From NCBI RefSeq assembly GCF_022701255.1, contig NZ_CP031705.1:5642001-5706000 (forward strand): a DNA stretch of 64,000 nt. Reading direction: 5' to 3'. Below are positions 28,950-38,100 of the stretch, piece by piece (the first letter of the stretch is position 1; each line of letters opens with the position of its first letter). This stretch comes from Microcoleus vaginatus HSN003. Its GTDB lineage: Bacteria > Cyanobacteriota > Cyanobacteriia > Cyanobacteriales > Microcoleaceae. The translations under genes and the position numbers were made by a program. The notes under the pieces are model-generated. The model made no database searches, had not been told where the DNA came from, and saw only the letters and a list, made by a program, of their open reading frames with translations.

Positions 28950-29051
28950 CACCATTCTCAAGAAGCTTTTTATGGGCGGGTTCTGCGGCACACCCCACAA
29001 GAAAATTCACTCTTTGTGGAACGGGCATCTTGCCCGTTCTTGAGAATGGTG
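28950..29051. repeat. About 100-bp element with 15-bp terminal inverted repeats
   Basis: CACCATTCTCAAGAA (28950-28964) and TTCTTGAGAATGGTG (29037-29051) are perfect inverted copies; the match continues imperfectly for about seven more bases outward. Inside lies GGGCGGGTTCTGCGGCACAC-CCCACAAG and GTGGAACGGGCATCTTGCCC, the same plan as the 77-bp repeats at 4066-4290. It is a hairpin or MITE-like member of one family, located between the divergent GT fusion and cobA-hemD genes where it could affect both promoters. Confidence 0.75.
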
Positions 29052-29108
29052 AAATATGTGAGATATAACCAACTACTCTGAAATAAAGTATACCACGGAG
29101 GAGGAATT

Positions 29109-30680
29109 GTGAAAAACCACAAAGGGAAAGTTTATCTAGTCGGTGCAGGGCCCGGAGATTGTAACTTGATGACAGTGCGATCGCACAAACTGCTATCCCA
29201 AGCCGAAGTCTTAATCTACGATGCTCTCATCGACATCCCGCAACTCGAATTAATCCCCGCAACTTGTCGGAAAATCGAAGTTGGCAAACGCGGTGGCAAA
29301 CCTTCCACCCAGCAGCAAGAAATCAACCGTTTGCTGGTAGAACATTGCAAGTTAGGCAAACAAGTCGTGCGGCTAAAAAGCGGCGATCCCTTTATTTTCG
29401 GTCGTTCTAGTTCCGAAATTCAAGCATTAATCACAGCAGACTGCAACTTTGAAGTAATACCCGGAATTTCTTCCGCCCTATCCGCACCTTTACTAGCAGG
29501 AATTCCCCTCACAGATCCGGTGATGAGTCGCTGTTTTGCAGTGATGAGCGCCCATGAACCGGACGCTCTGGAATGGGAAGCATTAGTGAAGATAGAAACT
29601 TTGGTAATATTGATGGGAGGACGCAATTTAAGCGAGATCATCTGGCAATTGCAAAAGCACGGACGATCGACCGAAACTCCGATCGCCATTATCCGAGATT
29701 GTGGCCGCCCCGAACAGCAAATTTGGCTCGGCACTCTCTCCAACATTGTACAGCAAACAGCAGGTCAATCTCTATCGCCTTGCGTGATCGTAATTGGGGA
29801 AGTAGTTAGATTGCGCGAATATTTAATCCAGCCAGAAAGCACAAATATGATCGATACACCTGTCACCACTAATAACAGCAAATTGCCACTAACAGGCAAA
29901 ACCATTTTAGTCACGCGATCAGTTTCTCAGTCGGCTGAATTTAGCGATCGACTTCAGCAACAAGGAGCCCGCGTAATCGAAATGCCCGCCTTGGTAATTG
30001 GGCCGCCGTCCACTTGGGAACCATTAGACAGCGCGATCGCACAATTGTCAAGCTTTCATTGGTTAATCCTCACTTCCCACAACGCTGTAGACTGCTTTTT
30101 TCAACGATTACAAGCAAAAGGCAAAGACGCCCGCAGCTTGTTTGGCATTAAAATCGCAGTTGTCGGGAAAAAAACAGCCGAAAGTTTGCGATCGCACTCT
30201 CTACAACCAGACTTTATTCCCCCCAACTTTGTCGCCGATTCCCTAGTCGAGAAATTCCCCGACAACTTGCCAAACTGCAAAATCCTATTTCCGAGAGTAG
30301 AAAGCGGCGGCAGAGAAGTTTTAGTTAAAGAATTCACTGCCAAAGGAGCGCAAGTAATAGAAGTACCAGCTTACCAATCTTGCTGTCCCGAAACTATCGA
30401 GCCCATCGCCCTATCCGCACTCCAAAATCAAGCCGTAAATATTATAACTTTTGCAAGTTCCAAAACCGTGCATAACTTTTGTCACCTCCTAGAAAAAATA
30501 CCCGAATTTTCATTGTCTCAGAATTGGTTGGAAAGCGTTTGCATCGCATCCATCGGCCCTGAAACTTCCAAAAGCTGTCAGAAATTATTGGGCAAGTTAG
30601 ACGTAGAAGCCAAAGAATACACGTTAGACGGATTGACTGAGGCGCTCGTTGGATGGGTTGCAGAATATCAAAATGTATAA
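29109..30680 (+). CDS. cobA-hemD: Uroporphyrinogen-III C-methyltransferase / uroporphyrinogen-III synthase fusion
   Basis: A 523-residue bifunctional enzyme of tetrapyrrole synthesis. Residues 1-245 are the SUMT/CobA domain: KVYLVGAGPGDCNLMTVRSH at 5-24, ERxGG-like KRGGKPSTQQQEINRLL near 60, VRLKSGDPFIFGR near 85, and GISSALSAPLLAGIPLTDP near 117. It makes precorrin-2, the branch toward siroheme and cobalamin. Residues about 262-520 are HemD: GKTILVTRSVSQSAEFSDRL, ILTSHNAVDCFFQRL, ITFASSKTVHNFCHLL. HemD closes hydroxymethylbilane to uroporphyrinogen III. A strong GGAGGAGG stands five bases before the GTG start at 29109. No cobalamin riboswitch is visible upstream. A perfect palindrome at 30751 may end the transcript. 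Confidence 0.95.
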   Translation: MKNHKGKVYLVGAGPGDCNLMTVRSHKLLSQAEVLIYDALIDIPQLELIPATCRKIEVGKRGGKPSTQQQEINRLLVEHCKLGKQVVRLKSGDPFIFGRSSSEIQALITADCNFEVIPGISSALSAPLLAGIPLTDPVMSRCFAVMSAHEPDALEWEALVKIETLVILMGGRNLSEIIWQLQKHGRSTETPIAIIRDCGRPEQQIWLGTLSNIVQQTAGQSLSPCVIVIGEVVRLREYLIQPESTNMIDTPVTTNNSKLPLTGKTILVTRSVSQSAEFSDRLQQQGARVIEMPALVIGPPSTWEPLDSAIAQLSSFHWLILTSHNAVDCFFQRLQAKGKDARSLFGIKIAVVGKKTAESLRSHSLQPDFIPPNFVADSLVEKFPDNLPNCKILFPRVESGGREVLVKEFTAKGAQVIEVPAYQSCCPETIEPIALSALQNQAVNIITFASSKTVHNFCHLLEKIPEFSLSQNWLESVCIASIGPETSKSCQKLLGKLDVEAKEYTLDGLTEALVGWVAEYQNV

Positions 30681-30750
30681 GTGGGATTGAACAGTAGTTG
30701 ATTATCTAATCTCTTGGTTGTAAAAATGTTGTAATCTCCTTTAAAAAAAG

Positions 30751-30786
30751 TTATCTGTAAGGGCACTGCAGTGCCCTTACAGATAA
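30751..30786. repeat. Perfect 36-bp palindrome
   Basis: TTATCTGTAAGGGCACTG is followed without any gap by its exact reverse complement, giving 36 bases of perfect two-fold symmetry. It lies 71 bases after cobA-hemD and 78 bases before the antitoxin gene. A preceding A-run (AAAAAAAG) lies just upstream. It could be a terminator-type cruciform, a binding site or a dispersed repeat. Confidence 0.85.
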
Positions 30787-30863
30787 TCGCGTACAATTTC
30801 TAGGTGGCAAGACTTTTGTGAATTCGGATAAAATAGTTGTAAAATAACTAGGAGGAAAGAAAG

Positions 30864-31055
30864 ATGACCGCAAAAGACCAACTTCTTCAAGAACTCGACC
30901 AAGTACCAGAACCCTTGCTGCTGAAAGTGCTTGAATTTGTCCGTTCCTTAAAGACTGAAGAAGAACAACAAAAACTAGAAGCCAAAGCATGGCAGGCATA
31001 TCTAGATTCAGAACGCGAAAGAAAGGAGGTTTACCGTCGCCTTGCCAACTCCTAA
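30864..31055 (+). CDS. Small antitoxin of a Phd/Doc-type module
   Basis: A 63-residue helical, charged protein with a GGAGG ribosome-binding site eight bases before the ATG. The N-terminus (TAKDQLLQELDQVPEPLLLK) resembles DUF2281-type antitoxins that accompany toxins in cyanobacteria; the C-terminal half (EEEQQKLEAKAWQAYLDSER) is a long amphipathic helix able to block a Fic/Doc active site. Its last 14 bases overlap the toxin gene, so translation is coupled. No classical Phd DNA-binding fold is obvious in so short a chain, so autoregulation is uncertain. The neighbour makes the assignment as antitoxin likely. Confidence 0.75.
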   Translation: MTAKDQLLQELDQVPEPLLLKVLEFVRSLKTEEEQQKLEAKAWQAYLDSERERKEVYRRLANS

Positions 31056-31434
31056 TTTTGTCAGCAAAAGTATGGTTTTAAGTATCCACGCCAGACAGAT
31101 AGAGAGATTTGGCGGCACTCCAGGCGTCAGAGACGAAGGTTTGTTAGAGTCGGCTTTGGCTCAGCCACAAGCAACTTTTGGCGGTCAATTTTTGCATCCA
31201 ACAATTAGCGAAAAAGCTGCCGCCTATCTCTATCACATAGCCATGAATCATCCCTTTATTGACGGCAATAAACGAACGGCTTTTGCGGTGACAGATACCT
31301 TTTTGCGTTTAAATGGTTGCACTCTGAATTTGACGGACGATCGAGTATATGATTTAGTCATGCGAGTCGCAGGGGGAACCATGACTAAGGAAGAACTAAC
31401 CACCGAGTTCGAGTCATGTATTTTTGAGTTTTAA
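31042..31434 (+). CDS. doc: Doc-type (Fic fold) toxin
   Basis: A 130-residue Doc toxin. The Fic motif reads HPFIDGNKRTA near residue 70, the Doc variant with Lys in place of the second Gly; such proteins phosphorylate elongation factor Tu rather than AMPylating (family knowledge). The N-terminus contains LSIHARQIERFGGTPGVRDE and GLLESALAQP, both typical. I start at a TTG (31042), since GAAAGGAGG lies 11-19 bases before it and homologues begin about this point; an ATG at 31072 would remove ten residues before the conserved helix. It overlaps the antitoxin gene by 14 bases. The catalytic His and the Asp-Gly-Asn-Lys-Arg anion-binding part are intact, so it should be active. Confidence 0.88.
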   Translation: MPTPNFVSKSMVLSIHARQIERFGGTPGVRDEGLLESALAQPQATFGGQFLHPTISEKAAAYLYHIAMNHPFIDGNKRTAFAVTDTFLRLNGCTLNLTDDRVYDLVMRVAGGTMTKEELTTEFESCIFEF

Positions 31435-31473
31435 TAAGTAAGTTGGGCAGCCTTCATTGAGATTAAGTAAGCT

Positions 31474-31622
31474 GCGGCGTACGGGAGCATCTCATATTTG
31501 TAAAAACACTTCTTCTGGCTCCTTCCTTCTTCCTTCTTCCTCTTTTCTCCTGGCTCCTGACTCCTGACTCCTAACTCCAATTTTGGGCTTGGCTGCAAAA
31601 GTGAGATGCTCCCGCGGCGTAC
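31474..31622. mobile_element. 131-bp MITE flanked by 9-bp target duplications
   Basis: The element at 31483-31613 starts GGGAGCATCTCA and ends TGAGATGCTCCC (perfect 12-bp terminal inverted repeats, with further partial matching inward). It is bracketed by the exact direct repeat GCGGCGTAC at 31474-31482 and 31614-31622. The inside is low-complexity CTTCTTCC/CTCCTGACTCCT with no gene. Removing the element and one repeat restores a continuous AAGCTGCGGCGTACTCGCCC. These are the hallmarks of a non-autonomous transposable element. Confidence 0.85.
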
Positions 31623-31800
31623 TCGCCCTACCTTGAAATAGCGAATCGCGGAACAAAAAAGCGAGTAAAATTATCACTAAAGAACAAAGCCGAGCTCCTT
31701 TGCGTCAAATCAGTAAGAAAACTAAACACAAAAAAGCACAAACCGCCGATCGCCCTTTCTTCCCGAAATCCCGCTACCCAACTACTAATTAGGAATAGCC

Positions 31801-32985
31801 ATGAATATAAATTTTTCTCGTTACGACACCTTAAGCACCCTGCTAGCAGGAACTACCGCAGCCTTAACCATAGTCATCAGCCAACCCGCGATCGCCAAAA
31901 CGCCTCAAGAAGTCGCCAGCATAGCCGGGCCGCTGACAGTACAAATTAACAGTTCCCTCGGAGACGGTTCTGGGGTAATTATTGCCAAAACAGGCAAAAC
32001 TTACACAGTTTTAACAGTCAACCACGTCGTAGAAAAAGCAGACGTGAAATACACCGTTCGCACCTCTAAAGGCAAAAACTATCAAGCAACCTCCGTCACC
32101 CGCTTGCAAACCGCCGACACTGACCCGGATTTAGCCGTAGTCAAATTTGAAAGCCCCGAAGAATATCCAGTCGCGACGATCGCAGATTCCGATCAAGCCG
32201 TCATCGGCACTCAAATCTTCGTTTACGGCTATCCCGCTACGGGCGGACTTTTCGGCGCCGAACGAGAACCAGAACTCTCTCCCGGACTCGTTACCAGCCG
32301 CCCTGGCAACCGCCCGGAAGGTTACACTTTGCGGTATCAGGCCGTAACTTGGAGTGGCATGAGTGGCGGCCCAGTTTTTGACTCCGAAGGCCGAGTCATC
32401 GGTTTACACGGACAAGGGGAATTCGGTTTCGCGCAAACGAGTTCCGGCGAAGTCGCCCCGATTAAAACCGGATTTAACGCAGCAGTTCCAATCAATACAT
32501 TTATCGCGAAGCTAGTGGCGGCGGGAATCAACAAATCCGAGTTGAAAGTAGACAATACTCCCGCAACTCAAGGCCCGGTATCCACCGCCAATCCGCAAGA
32601 CGCCCAAGCTTATTATTTTCGAGGACTTTCGCGGTTAGATCAAGACAATCCTTGGGACGCGATCGCCGATTTCAACAGAGCACTCGCTTTTAAGCCCAAT
32701 TACACTCCGGAATTGTACTTCAACATCGGCAATGCCCGCACTCTCCTCACCAGCACCAGCATCGATACAACCCGCGCGCCCAGCGCTATTCAAGCATACA
32801 CGCGGGCGATCGAAGCCAATCCCGGTTTTGCCGACGCTTACTACAACCGAGCTTTAGCTTACCTGGACAACCAAGACCAACCGAAAGCAATTGCTGACTT
32901 TCAAAAAGCAGCAGAACTTTACAAGCAAGGCGGAAGAACAAGTGCGTATCTAGACGCGCTCAGCAGACTCAAACAATTGCAGTAG
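31801..32985 (+). CDS. Exported trypsin-like serine protease with TPR repeats
   Basis: A 394-residue protein. The first 33 residues, with a hydrophobic core LLAGTTAALTIVISQPAIA and AIA-K cleavage site, form a signal peptide. Residues 36-245 are a trypsin-like (HtrA-type) protease domain with catalytic triad His75 (TVNHVVEKAD), Asp110 (DTDPDLAVVK) and Ser188 (WSGMSGGPVFDSEGRVIG). Residues about 265-390 contain TPRs (AYYFRGLSRLDQDNPWDAI; AYYNRALAYLDNQDQPKAI). There is no PDZ domain, unlike DegP. It probably cleaves or samples misfolded proteins in the periplasm or outside the cell. It starts at the ATG after GGAATAGCC. A 17-bp stem-loop follows the stop. A protease-TPR fusion is common in filamentous cyanobacteria. 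Confidence 0.92.
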   Translation: MNINFSRYDTLSTLLAGTTAALTIVISQPAIAKTPQEVASIAGPLTVQINSSLGDGSGVIIAKTGKTYTVLTVNHVVEKADVKYTVRTSKGKNYQATSVTRLQTADTDPDLAVVKFESPEEYPVATIADSDQAVIGTQIFVYGYPATGGLFGAEREPELSPGLVTSRPGNRPEGYTLRYQAVTWSGMSGGPVFDSEGRVIGLHGQGEFGFAQTSSGEVAPIKTGFNAAVPINTFIAKLVAAGINKSELKVDNTPATQGPVSTANPQDAQAYYFRGLSRLDQDNPWDAIADFNRALAFKPNYTPELYFNIGNARTLLTSTSIDTTRAPSAIQAYTRAIEANPGFADAYYNRALAYLDNQDQPKAIADFQKAAELYKQGGRTSAYLDALSRLKQLQ

Positions 32986-33000
32986 AATGAGAAGTTAATA

Positions 33001-33042
33001 ATTAAGAATTAAAAATGCGATTATTCATTTTTAATTCTTAAT
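33001..33042 (+). terminator. 17-bp perfect stem-loop after the protease gene
   Basis: ATTAAGAATTAAAAATG (33001-33017), loop CGATTATT, then CATTTTTAATTCTTAAT (33026-33042). The stem is AT-rich with no T-run, so it is a weak terminator or a dispersed repeat (similar AATTAAGAATTAAAAAT tracts are frequent in cyanobacteria). It lies 16 bases past the protease stop and 31 before the Uma2 gene. Confidence 0.5.
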
Positions 33043-33072
33043 CAAGTTCATCCAAACAGCAGGTAAATAAAA

Positions 33073-33651
33073 ATGACTGCTATCACCTTAAACCTCAACT
33101 CTATTATTAAACTAACTTCAGAACAGTTTTATCAACTGTGCGAAGAAAACCCGGAATTGAAACTAGAAAGGAATGCCAACGGAGAATTAATTGTCATGCC
33201 CCCAACCGGAGGAGAAACGGGAAGAAGCAACTCAAAATTCAACTTACAGATTGGACTTTGGAACGAACAAACCCAACTCGGAGAAGCCTTTGATTCCTCC
33301 ACAGGATTTACTCTGCCAAATAAAGCCGATCGCTCTCCCGATGCGTCTTGGGTAGAAAAATCGCGCTGGGAAGCTTTAACACCTCAACAAAGAGAAAAAT
33401 TCATCCCGCTTTGTCCCGATTTTGCTGTGGAAATTCTATCCCCAACGGACAGCTTGAAAAAGACTCAGGAAAAAATGCAAGAATATATGGAAAATGGCTG
33501 CCGTTTGGGTTGGCTGATTAACCGCAAAAAACGGGAAGTTGAAATTTATCGCCCCGGTCAAGAGGTGGAAGTTTTACAATCTCCTCTCACTCTTTCTGGG
33601 GAAAATGTCTTGCCCGGATTTGTTCTCAATTTGCAAAAAATTTGGAATTGA
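33073..33651 (+). CDS. Uma2 family (DUF820) putative endonuclease
   Basis: A 192-residue Uma2 protein with the PD-(D/E)XK-like fold. It contains LERNANGELIVMPPTGGETG at the N-terminal strand-turn, FDSSTGFTLPNKADRSPDAS (conserved SPD), WVEKSRWEALTPQQREKF, FAVEILSPTDSLKKTQEKMQ (E and S/T-D active-site region) and a final GWLINRKKREVEIYRP. Uma2 proteins are greatly expanded in cyanobacteria; their nuclease activity is predicted and their role is mostly unknown. All core acidic residues appear present. A second paralogue is at 57025-57600. It precedes two other nuclease-like genes and may form a cluster with them. Confidence 0.9.
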   Translation: MTAITLNLNSIIKLTSEQFYQLCEENPELKLERNANGELIVMPPTGGETGRSNSKFNLQIGLWNEQTQLGEAFDSSTGFTLPNKADRSPDASWVEKSRWEALTPQQREKFIPLCPDFAVEILSPTDSLKKTQEKMQEYMENGCRLGWLINRKKREVEIYRPGQEVEVLQSPLTLSGENVLPGFVLNLQKIWN

Positions 33652-33744
33652 TTTACTGCTGTCAATTGTTTTTAATTTGGGAAAAGCACTAGGCTGCTGA
33701 GTAACTACCGCCAATTACCAATTTTCCAATAAATATATTAAACC

Positions 33745-34362
33745 ATGTCCTACAGCGAATTTAGCCTAGAGCGAGTGTTGAAAACCTTTAACCTAACTAC
33801 CTCAGAAAAAATCAACTTATTTGCCAACACTGCTGAAGCTCAATGCAGCGAAATCTTGATACAAACCCTCGAATACAACGTACCTTTAGCCCTAGCCATC
33901 AACACTGAAAAAGCGCGATCGGAACTAATTATTGCTCCTATTTTGCTAGAACTGAGGAGGCAATTGCAAGATAGAATCAGTTTATTTTCAGGAACTGACT
34001 TTAATGTTGCACCTGAGTTAGGATTGAATGGAACTTGTGATTTTTTAATCAGCCAAGACTCTGAACTATTGTTTATTCGATCGCCCGTTGTGACGCTAGT
34101 GGAAGCCAAGAAGGAAAATATTAACAGCGGTTTGGGACAGTGTGCAGCAGAGATGGTAGCAGCCCAATTATTTAACGAACAAGAAGGAAATAATATTCGC
34201 ACGATTTACGGGGTTGTGACATCCGGTAACATTTGGAAGTTTATGAAGTTAGAGAAACAAGTTCTTAGCATCGATTTTATTGAATATTACTTGCAGAATA
34301 TCCCCAAAATTATCGGCATTTTATTGAGCGAAATTTCTGCATCGTATAACAGCGATCCCTGA
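33745..34362 (+). CDS. Putative PD-(D/E)XK nuclease-like protein, unknown role
   Basis: A 205-residue protein of a cyanobacterial hypothetical family. The segment [20 protein letters not shown], then [20 protein letters not shown] and [20 protein letters not shown] (D...E-A-K-K) follow the E-x-D-(E/Q)xK plan of restriction-type nucleases: Glu60-like, Asp near 98, and Glu-Ala-Lys near 122. The C-terminal half has [20 protein letters not shown], the kind of sequence that closes the fold. The preceding Uma2 gene and the next nuclease-like gene lie on the same strand. I cannot name a substrate or pathway. It is probably cytosolic, since no signal or membrane helix is seen. Confidence 0.75.
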   Translation: MSYSEFSLERVLKTFNLTTSEKINLFANTAEAQCSEILIQTLEYNVPLALAINTEKARSELIIAPILLELRRQLQDRISLFSGTDFNVAPELGLNGTCDFLISQDSELLFIRSPVVTLVEAKKENINSGLGQCAAEMVAAQLFNEQEGNNIRTIYGVVTSGNIWKFMKLEKQVLSIDFIEYYLQNIPKIIGILLSEISASYNSDP

Positions 34363-34407
34363 ATTTGCTATAATGGTAATTATCCATAAAATTAGCCGGA
34401 CTTAGTT

Positions 34408-35040
34408 AGGGTTCAAACTATTCAAGCTAAAGATGTCACATTAGAAGAATTAAAAACACTTTTTGACCTTCATATTGTCACAGACAACCAATTTTTCCGA
34501 GAATGGCAAGACGAGTTGCCAGAAATTACCGACTTTCACAAACGACAGCTAGATCAGATTAAAGCGGGTTACTTCAACTTGTTAGAGTATCCGCCGATGC
34601 TGGAAAAAACCATTAGTTTGTCGATCGTCTCTCCGCTGTTATTTGCAGGCGAGTTTTATCTGCATCCTTTCTACATTAAACCAGAAAAATCTGTCGAAAT
34701 TTCCGAAGAAGATGAAGGCGTTATCATCAAAGGCAGCATCGACACTTTAGTTTTAAAAGAGCAGTTGTGGCTGATGGTAATAGAATCGAAGCGAGTTTCA
34801 TTTTCGATCGAAGCCGGCTTGGCACAAATCTTAGCTTATATGCTGGCAAATCCTAATCCCGCTCAACCTAGTTACGGCATGATTGCTACAGGCGGCAGTT
34901 TCATCTTTGTTAAATTAGTGAAAGGAGAATCACCTCGATATAGCACATCTGATTTATTTGGAATTAGCAATCGCACCAATAATTTACATGATGTACTCCG
35001 CATCCTCAAACGCTTGAGTCAAATAGCAGCTAGCAATTAG
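34408..35040 (+). CDS. PD-(D/E)XK nuclease-like protein whose start codon appears lost
   Basis: The coding frame VQTIQAKDVTLEELKTLFDL onward is clearly continuous from 34411, but no ATG, GTG or TTG precedes it within the frame: the in-frame stop is at 34393 and the codon at 34408, where a start would be expected, is AGG. The first usable start is TTG at 34516, which would drop about 36 residues. The rest reads like a nuclease-type domain: VIIKGSIDTLVLKEQLWLMV and IESKRVSFSIEAGLAQILAY give the Asp...Glu-x-Lys core. Homologues as I recall them begin MVQTIQAKDV. I interpret this as ATG-to-AGG damage, a rare ATT start, or a shortened protein. The sequence is otherwise intact. Confidence 0.6.
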   Translation, partial: RVQTIQAKDVTLEELKTLFDLHIVTDNQFFREWQDELPEITDFHKRQLDQIKAGYFNLLEYPPMLEKTISLSIVSPLLFAGEFYLHPFYIKPEKSVEISEEDEGVIIKGSIDTLVLKEQLWLMVIESKRVSFSIEAGLAQILAYMLANPNPAQPSYGMIATGGSFIFVKLVKGESPRYSTSDLFGISNRTNNLHDVLRILKRLSQIAASN

Positions 35041-35119
35041 TCATTAGTCATGAGTCATTAGTTATTGGTTATTGGAACCAACAAATAACCAATAACCAAG
35101 AACAAGTAATCAATAAGAA

Positions 35120-38100
35120 TTACCAAGGCGAACCGATCATAGTAAAAGCAGCCCAATAATAAGGATGCGAGAAATTTCGATCGCCCCTGGCGGCCAACTC
35201 CGACGGTAAAGGCAGAGCTTGATTGTTGCCCGATCGCACCAAATAACCATCTTGCAACCGCACTTCTCCCCGCAGCATCGCCAACTGCGCTTGCCGCAAA
35301 GCCTCAGCCTTAATTGGCGCTGTACGCAACTCCTGGTAAAACTCAGTCATCAGCCCCAAAGTAGCGACATCACTGACATACCACAAACTCGCCAAAGCCG
35401 ATTTTACCCCCGCGTGCACCGCCAACCCCGCGAACCCCAACTCAGCTTGTTCGTCTCCCACCGCCGTAGTACACGCACTCAAAACCAACAACTCCACCTG
35501 CGGGTTAGATAGCTTCAACTGCTCCAACTGATTCAACCGCAACTTAGTATCCCAAAACTGAATGTAAGAATTTTCCGCCCCCCCAGGCTGAAAATCCCCG
35601 TGAGTAGCTAAATGAATAATTTTGTATTGCGGTTGATTGCGCTTGTCCTTCAAATTTGCCAAAGTAAAAGCTTCATTGAGAAAAGACAAACCCGGCCAAA
35701 TCTTGCCGACAATTGTCGATATTTCCAACGGCACTGCAGGCAAAGGATTTTGATCGTATTTGGCAGGAAATTTCGACGCACCCATCGCTAACACTTCAGA
35801 ACCCTTAACATCGGCATAGCGAGTATCAGTTAAACTCAAACTCGGAATCAGCCCCAAACTGTACTTTTCTACCAAAAACTGCTTGCCGTCGTAAAGAGCA
35901 GCCAAAGGCAAAGTTCGCAAACCGGCATCCATCGAAAACACCAAGGTGTCAATCTTGTTAGCCTCCAATTCCGGTTGCAGCGGTGCAATTAACCACTGGT
36001 AAAGTTGCTCGGCAGGTTCCTTGTAATTAGTAGCATTCAATCTCCTAGGAGTTCTGATAGCATTAGTGAATTCTTTAGCAACTTGCAGCACTGTCTCGCG
36101 GCTTGCAGGCACGCTTTTAAAAACATTTTTGCCGTCTGGCAATAACAACACAAGTTCTAAATGTTTTTCTTTCGCCCACACGTAAAGGATCGCAGGTTTA
36201 ACTCCAGTCAACCGATTGACGCTGCTGAGAGTATCTCGAATACTTTGCTGCGTGACCGACTTTTGACCGAGATTGCCCCCAAAGTAACGTTCAAATTCCC
36301 GCCCCTGAGTTATATCCCTTTGCTGCACTGCATCCATCGGACTTATTTGCGCGATCGAACTCGATCGAGAAATCTCAGGAACCCTGACATTCCCGACACT
36401 TTCTGCACTCACCGCACTCGCAGGCTTCTGTGGAGTTGTTGCCACGCTGCCGTTTTCTCTCGTCGCAGGCGCGCCCAAATTGTCTTTTAACACCGACGGC
36501 GACAGCACTACCGAGGAGCGGGCCGCAGTCTCGTTCGGTCCCGCATCAACAGACGTAGCAGCAGGTTCTGGCGAGACATTTGTGGTAGTGCCCTTTGGCA
36601 CCGACACTGCGGGAGGGAGAGTCACCTGAGTCACAATTTGTTGAGAATTGTCTGTAGTTTGCAGTTCCACGCTGCTAGTTGGTGCCGGACTCGGCACGAT
36701 CGCCAGCGGCCCGATAGCAGTTGAGGATGTGGCAGTGTTCGACTGCGAGTTTCCCGTCCCAACAGTCGCCGTGCAACTTCCCGACGGGCAAGTGCTTTGC
36801 AGCAGCAGCGTTTGTGAACCCGATTGAGCCAGCCCGTCTGTAGAAATGCTGACCTCGGCGCGATCAGCAGCCGTTCCTGTTCCCGCTGGGCGAAATTCTC
36901 CCCCAGCCTCGATTGCCACATCGCCGCCGGTATTGCCACGAGCTTTGATCGAAACAACTTCAACATCTTTCTGCCCGATAATTTGGCTCGAACCGGCACT
37001 TCCCGATTGCGAACTCGAGTTGATTACCCCTGTAACGATCCGGCCCGGCGCCGCAATCGAAATATCTCCCCCGCTTCTGGCACCAAAAGCATCGATATTG
37101 CCGGTTTCTACCGCACCGGCGCTGTCGATATTGATAGGGCCCGCCACCCCGGAAGTTGAGCGAGATGAAACCGTACCAGCAGTCAACTTGCCTTGGGTGC
37201 TCGTGATGTTAATCCCCGCTTTCGAGGTAACATCTCCAACGGATACAGTACCGCCCATCAGAGAGATCGTGGCGTTATCAGTTCCGACGATCGCACCCGT
37301 TCCCACGATCGCGCCTGCACCATTGGGCGATCGAATCGTCGTCGGATCTTGAAATGTCACCGCCACTGGCGTTGAATTCGGCGTTGAATTTGGCGTTCCA
37401 GAAGCAATCGAGATCACACCGCTACCGTCAGCGCGCCCGATCGTCATCGAAGCAAACCCATTCCGAAAAGTGTTAAATTCCGCAGCAGTCAAGTTCAGGG
37501 CTTCTGTATCGCCAGAACCTTGAATTATAATATTTTGGCTTGGATCAGCCGGTTGCACCACCAGATTGCCGTTGCTGGCGATCGAATTGTTGTCACCTGT
37601 CAAGTCAATTTCGTTGCCCGTCAGGGTAATATTTCCCGGTGTTTTCGAGCCACCAGCTTCGATCGCCCCCGCAGTGACTTTATTGCGCCCCGTCAGCGTC
37701 ACATTCCCCGCGCGATCGCCCCTCGTGTCGATCGCCCCGGCAGTCACCGTGCCCTGTGCGGTAACACTAACATCTCCCGCCGAATTGCGTATATCTTGGG
37801 AAGAATTGACAGCAGTGTTGATGGTGCGGGCAGTTCCAGTAAGTAGCTGACCGGTTGTGACATTGCCTGCGGTGCTGGCGATGCGAATTTGCTGATTATT
37901 GGTAGTGATATTTCCGGTTCTGATATTGCCGTCAGCTTTGAGAGTAATTGAGGCATTGTCGGCCGCTGTCAAAGAATTTGTGGTAGTGATTGTTCCCAAA
38001 CCCGCTGGCGATTGAATAATTAGCGGATCATAAAATGTGAAATCGTCGGCAATCAGAATTGAACCGATACCGTTGCTGCGCCCGATCGTAATTCCTGCAA

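Noticed and set aside
28925-29108. Cobalamin riboswitch before cobA-hemD
   Set aside because: The spacer lacks a recognisable B12-box and is occupied by the inverted-repeat element.
31492-31677. 61-residue frame covering the MITE
   Set aside because: It is the translation of low-complexity MITE interior (RRKEEEGRRKEPEE).
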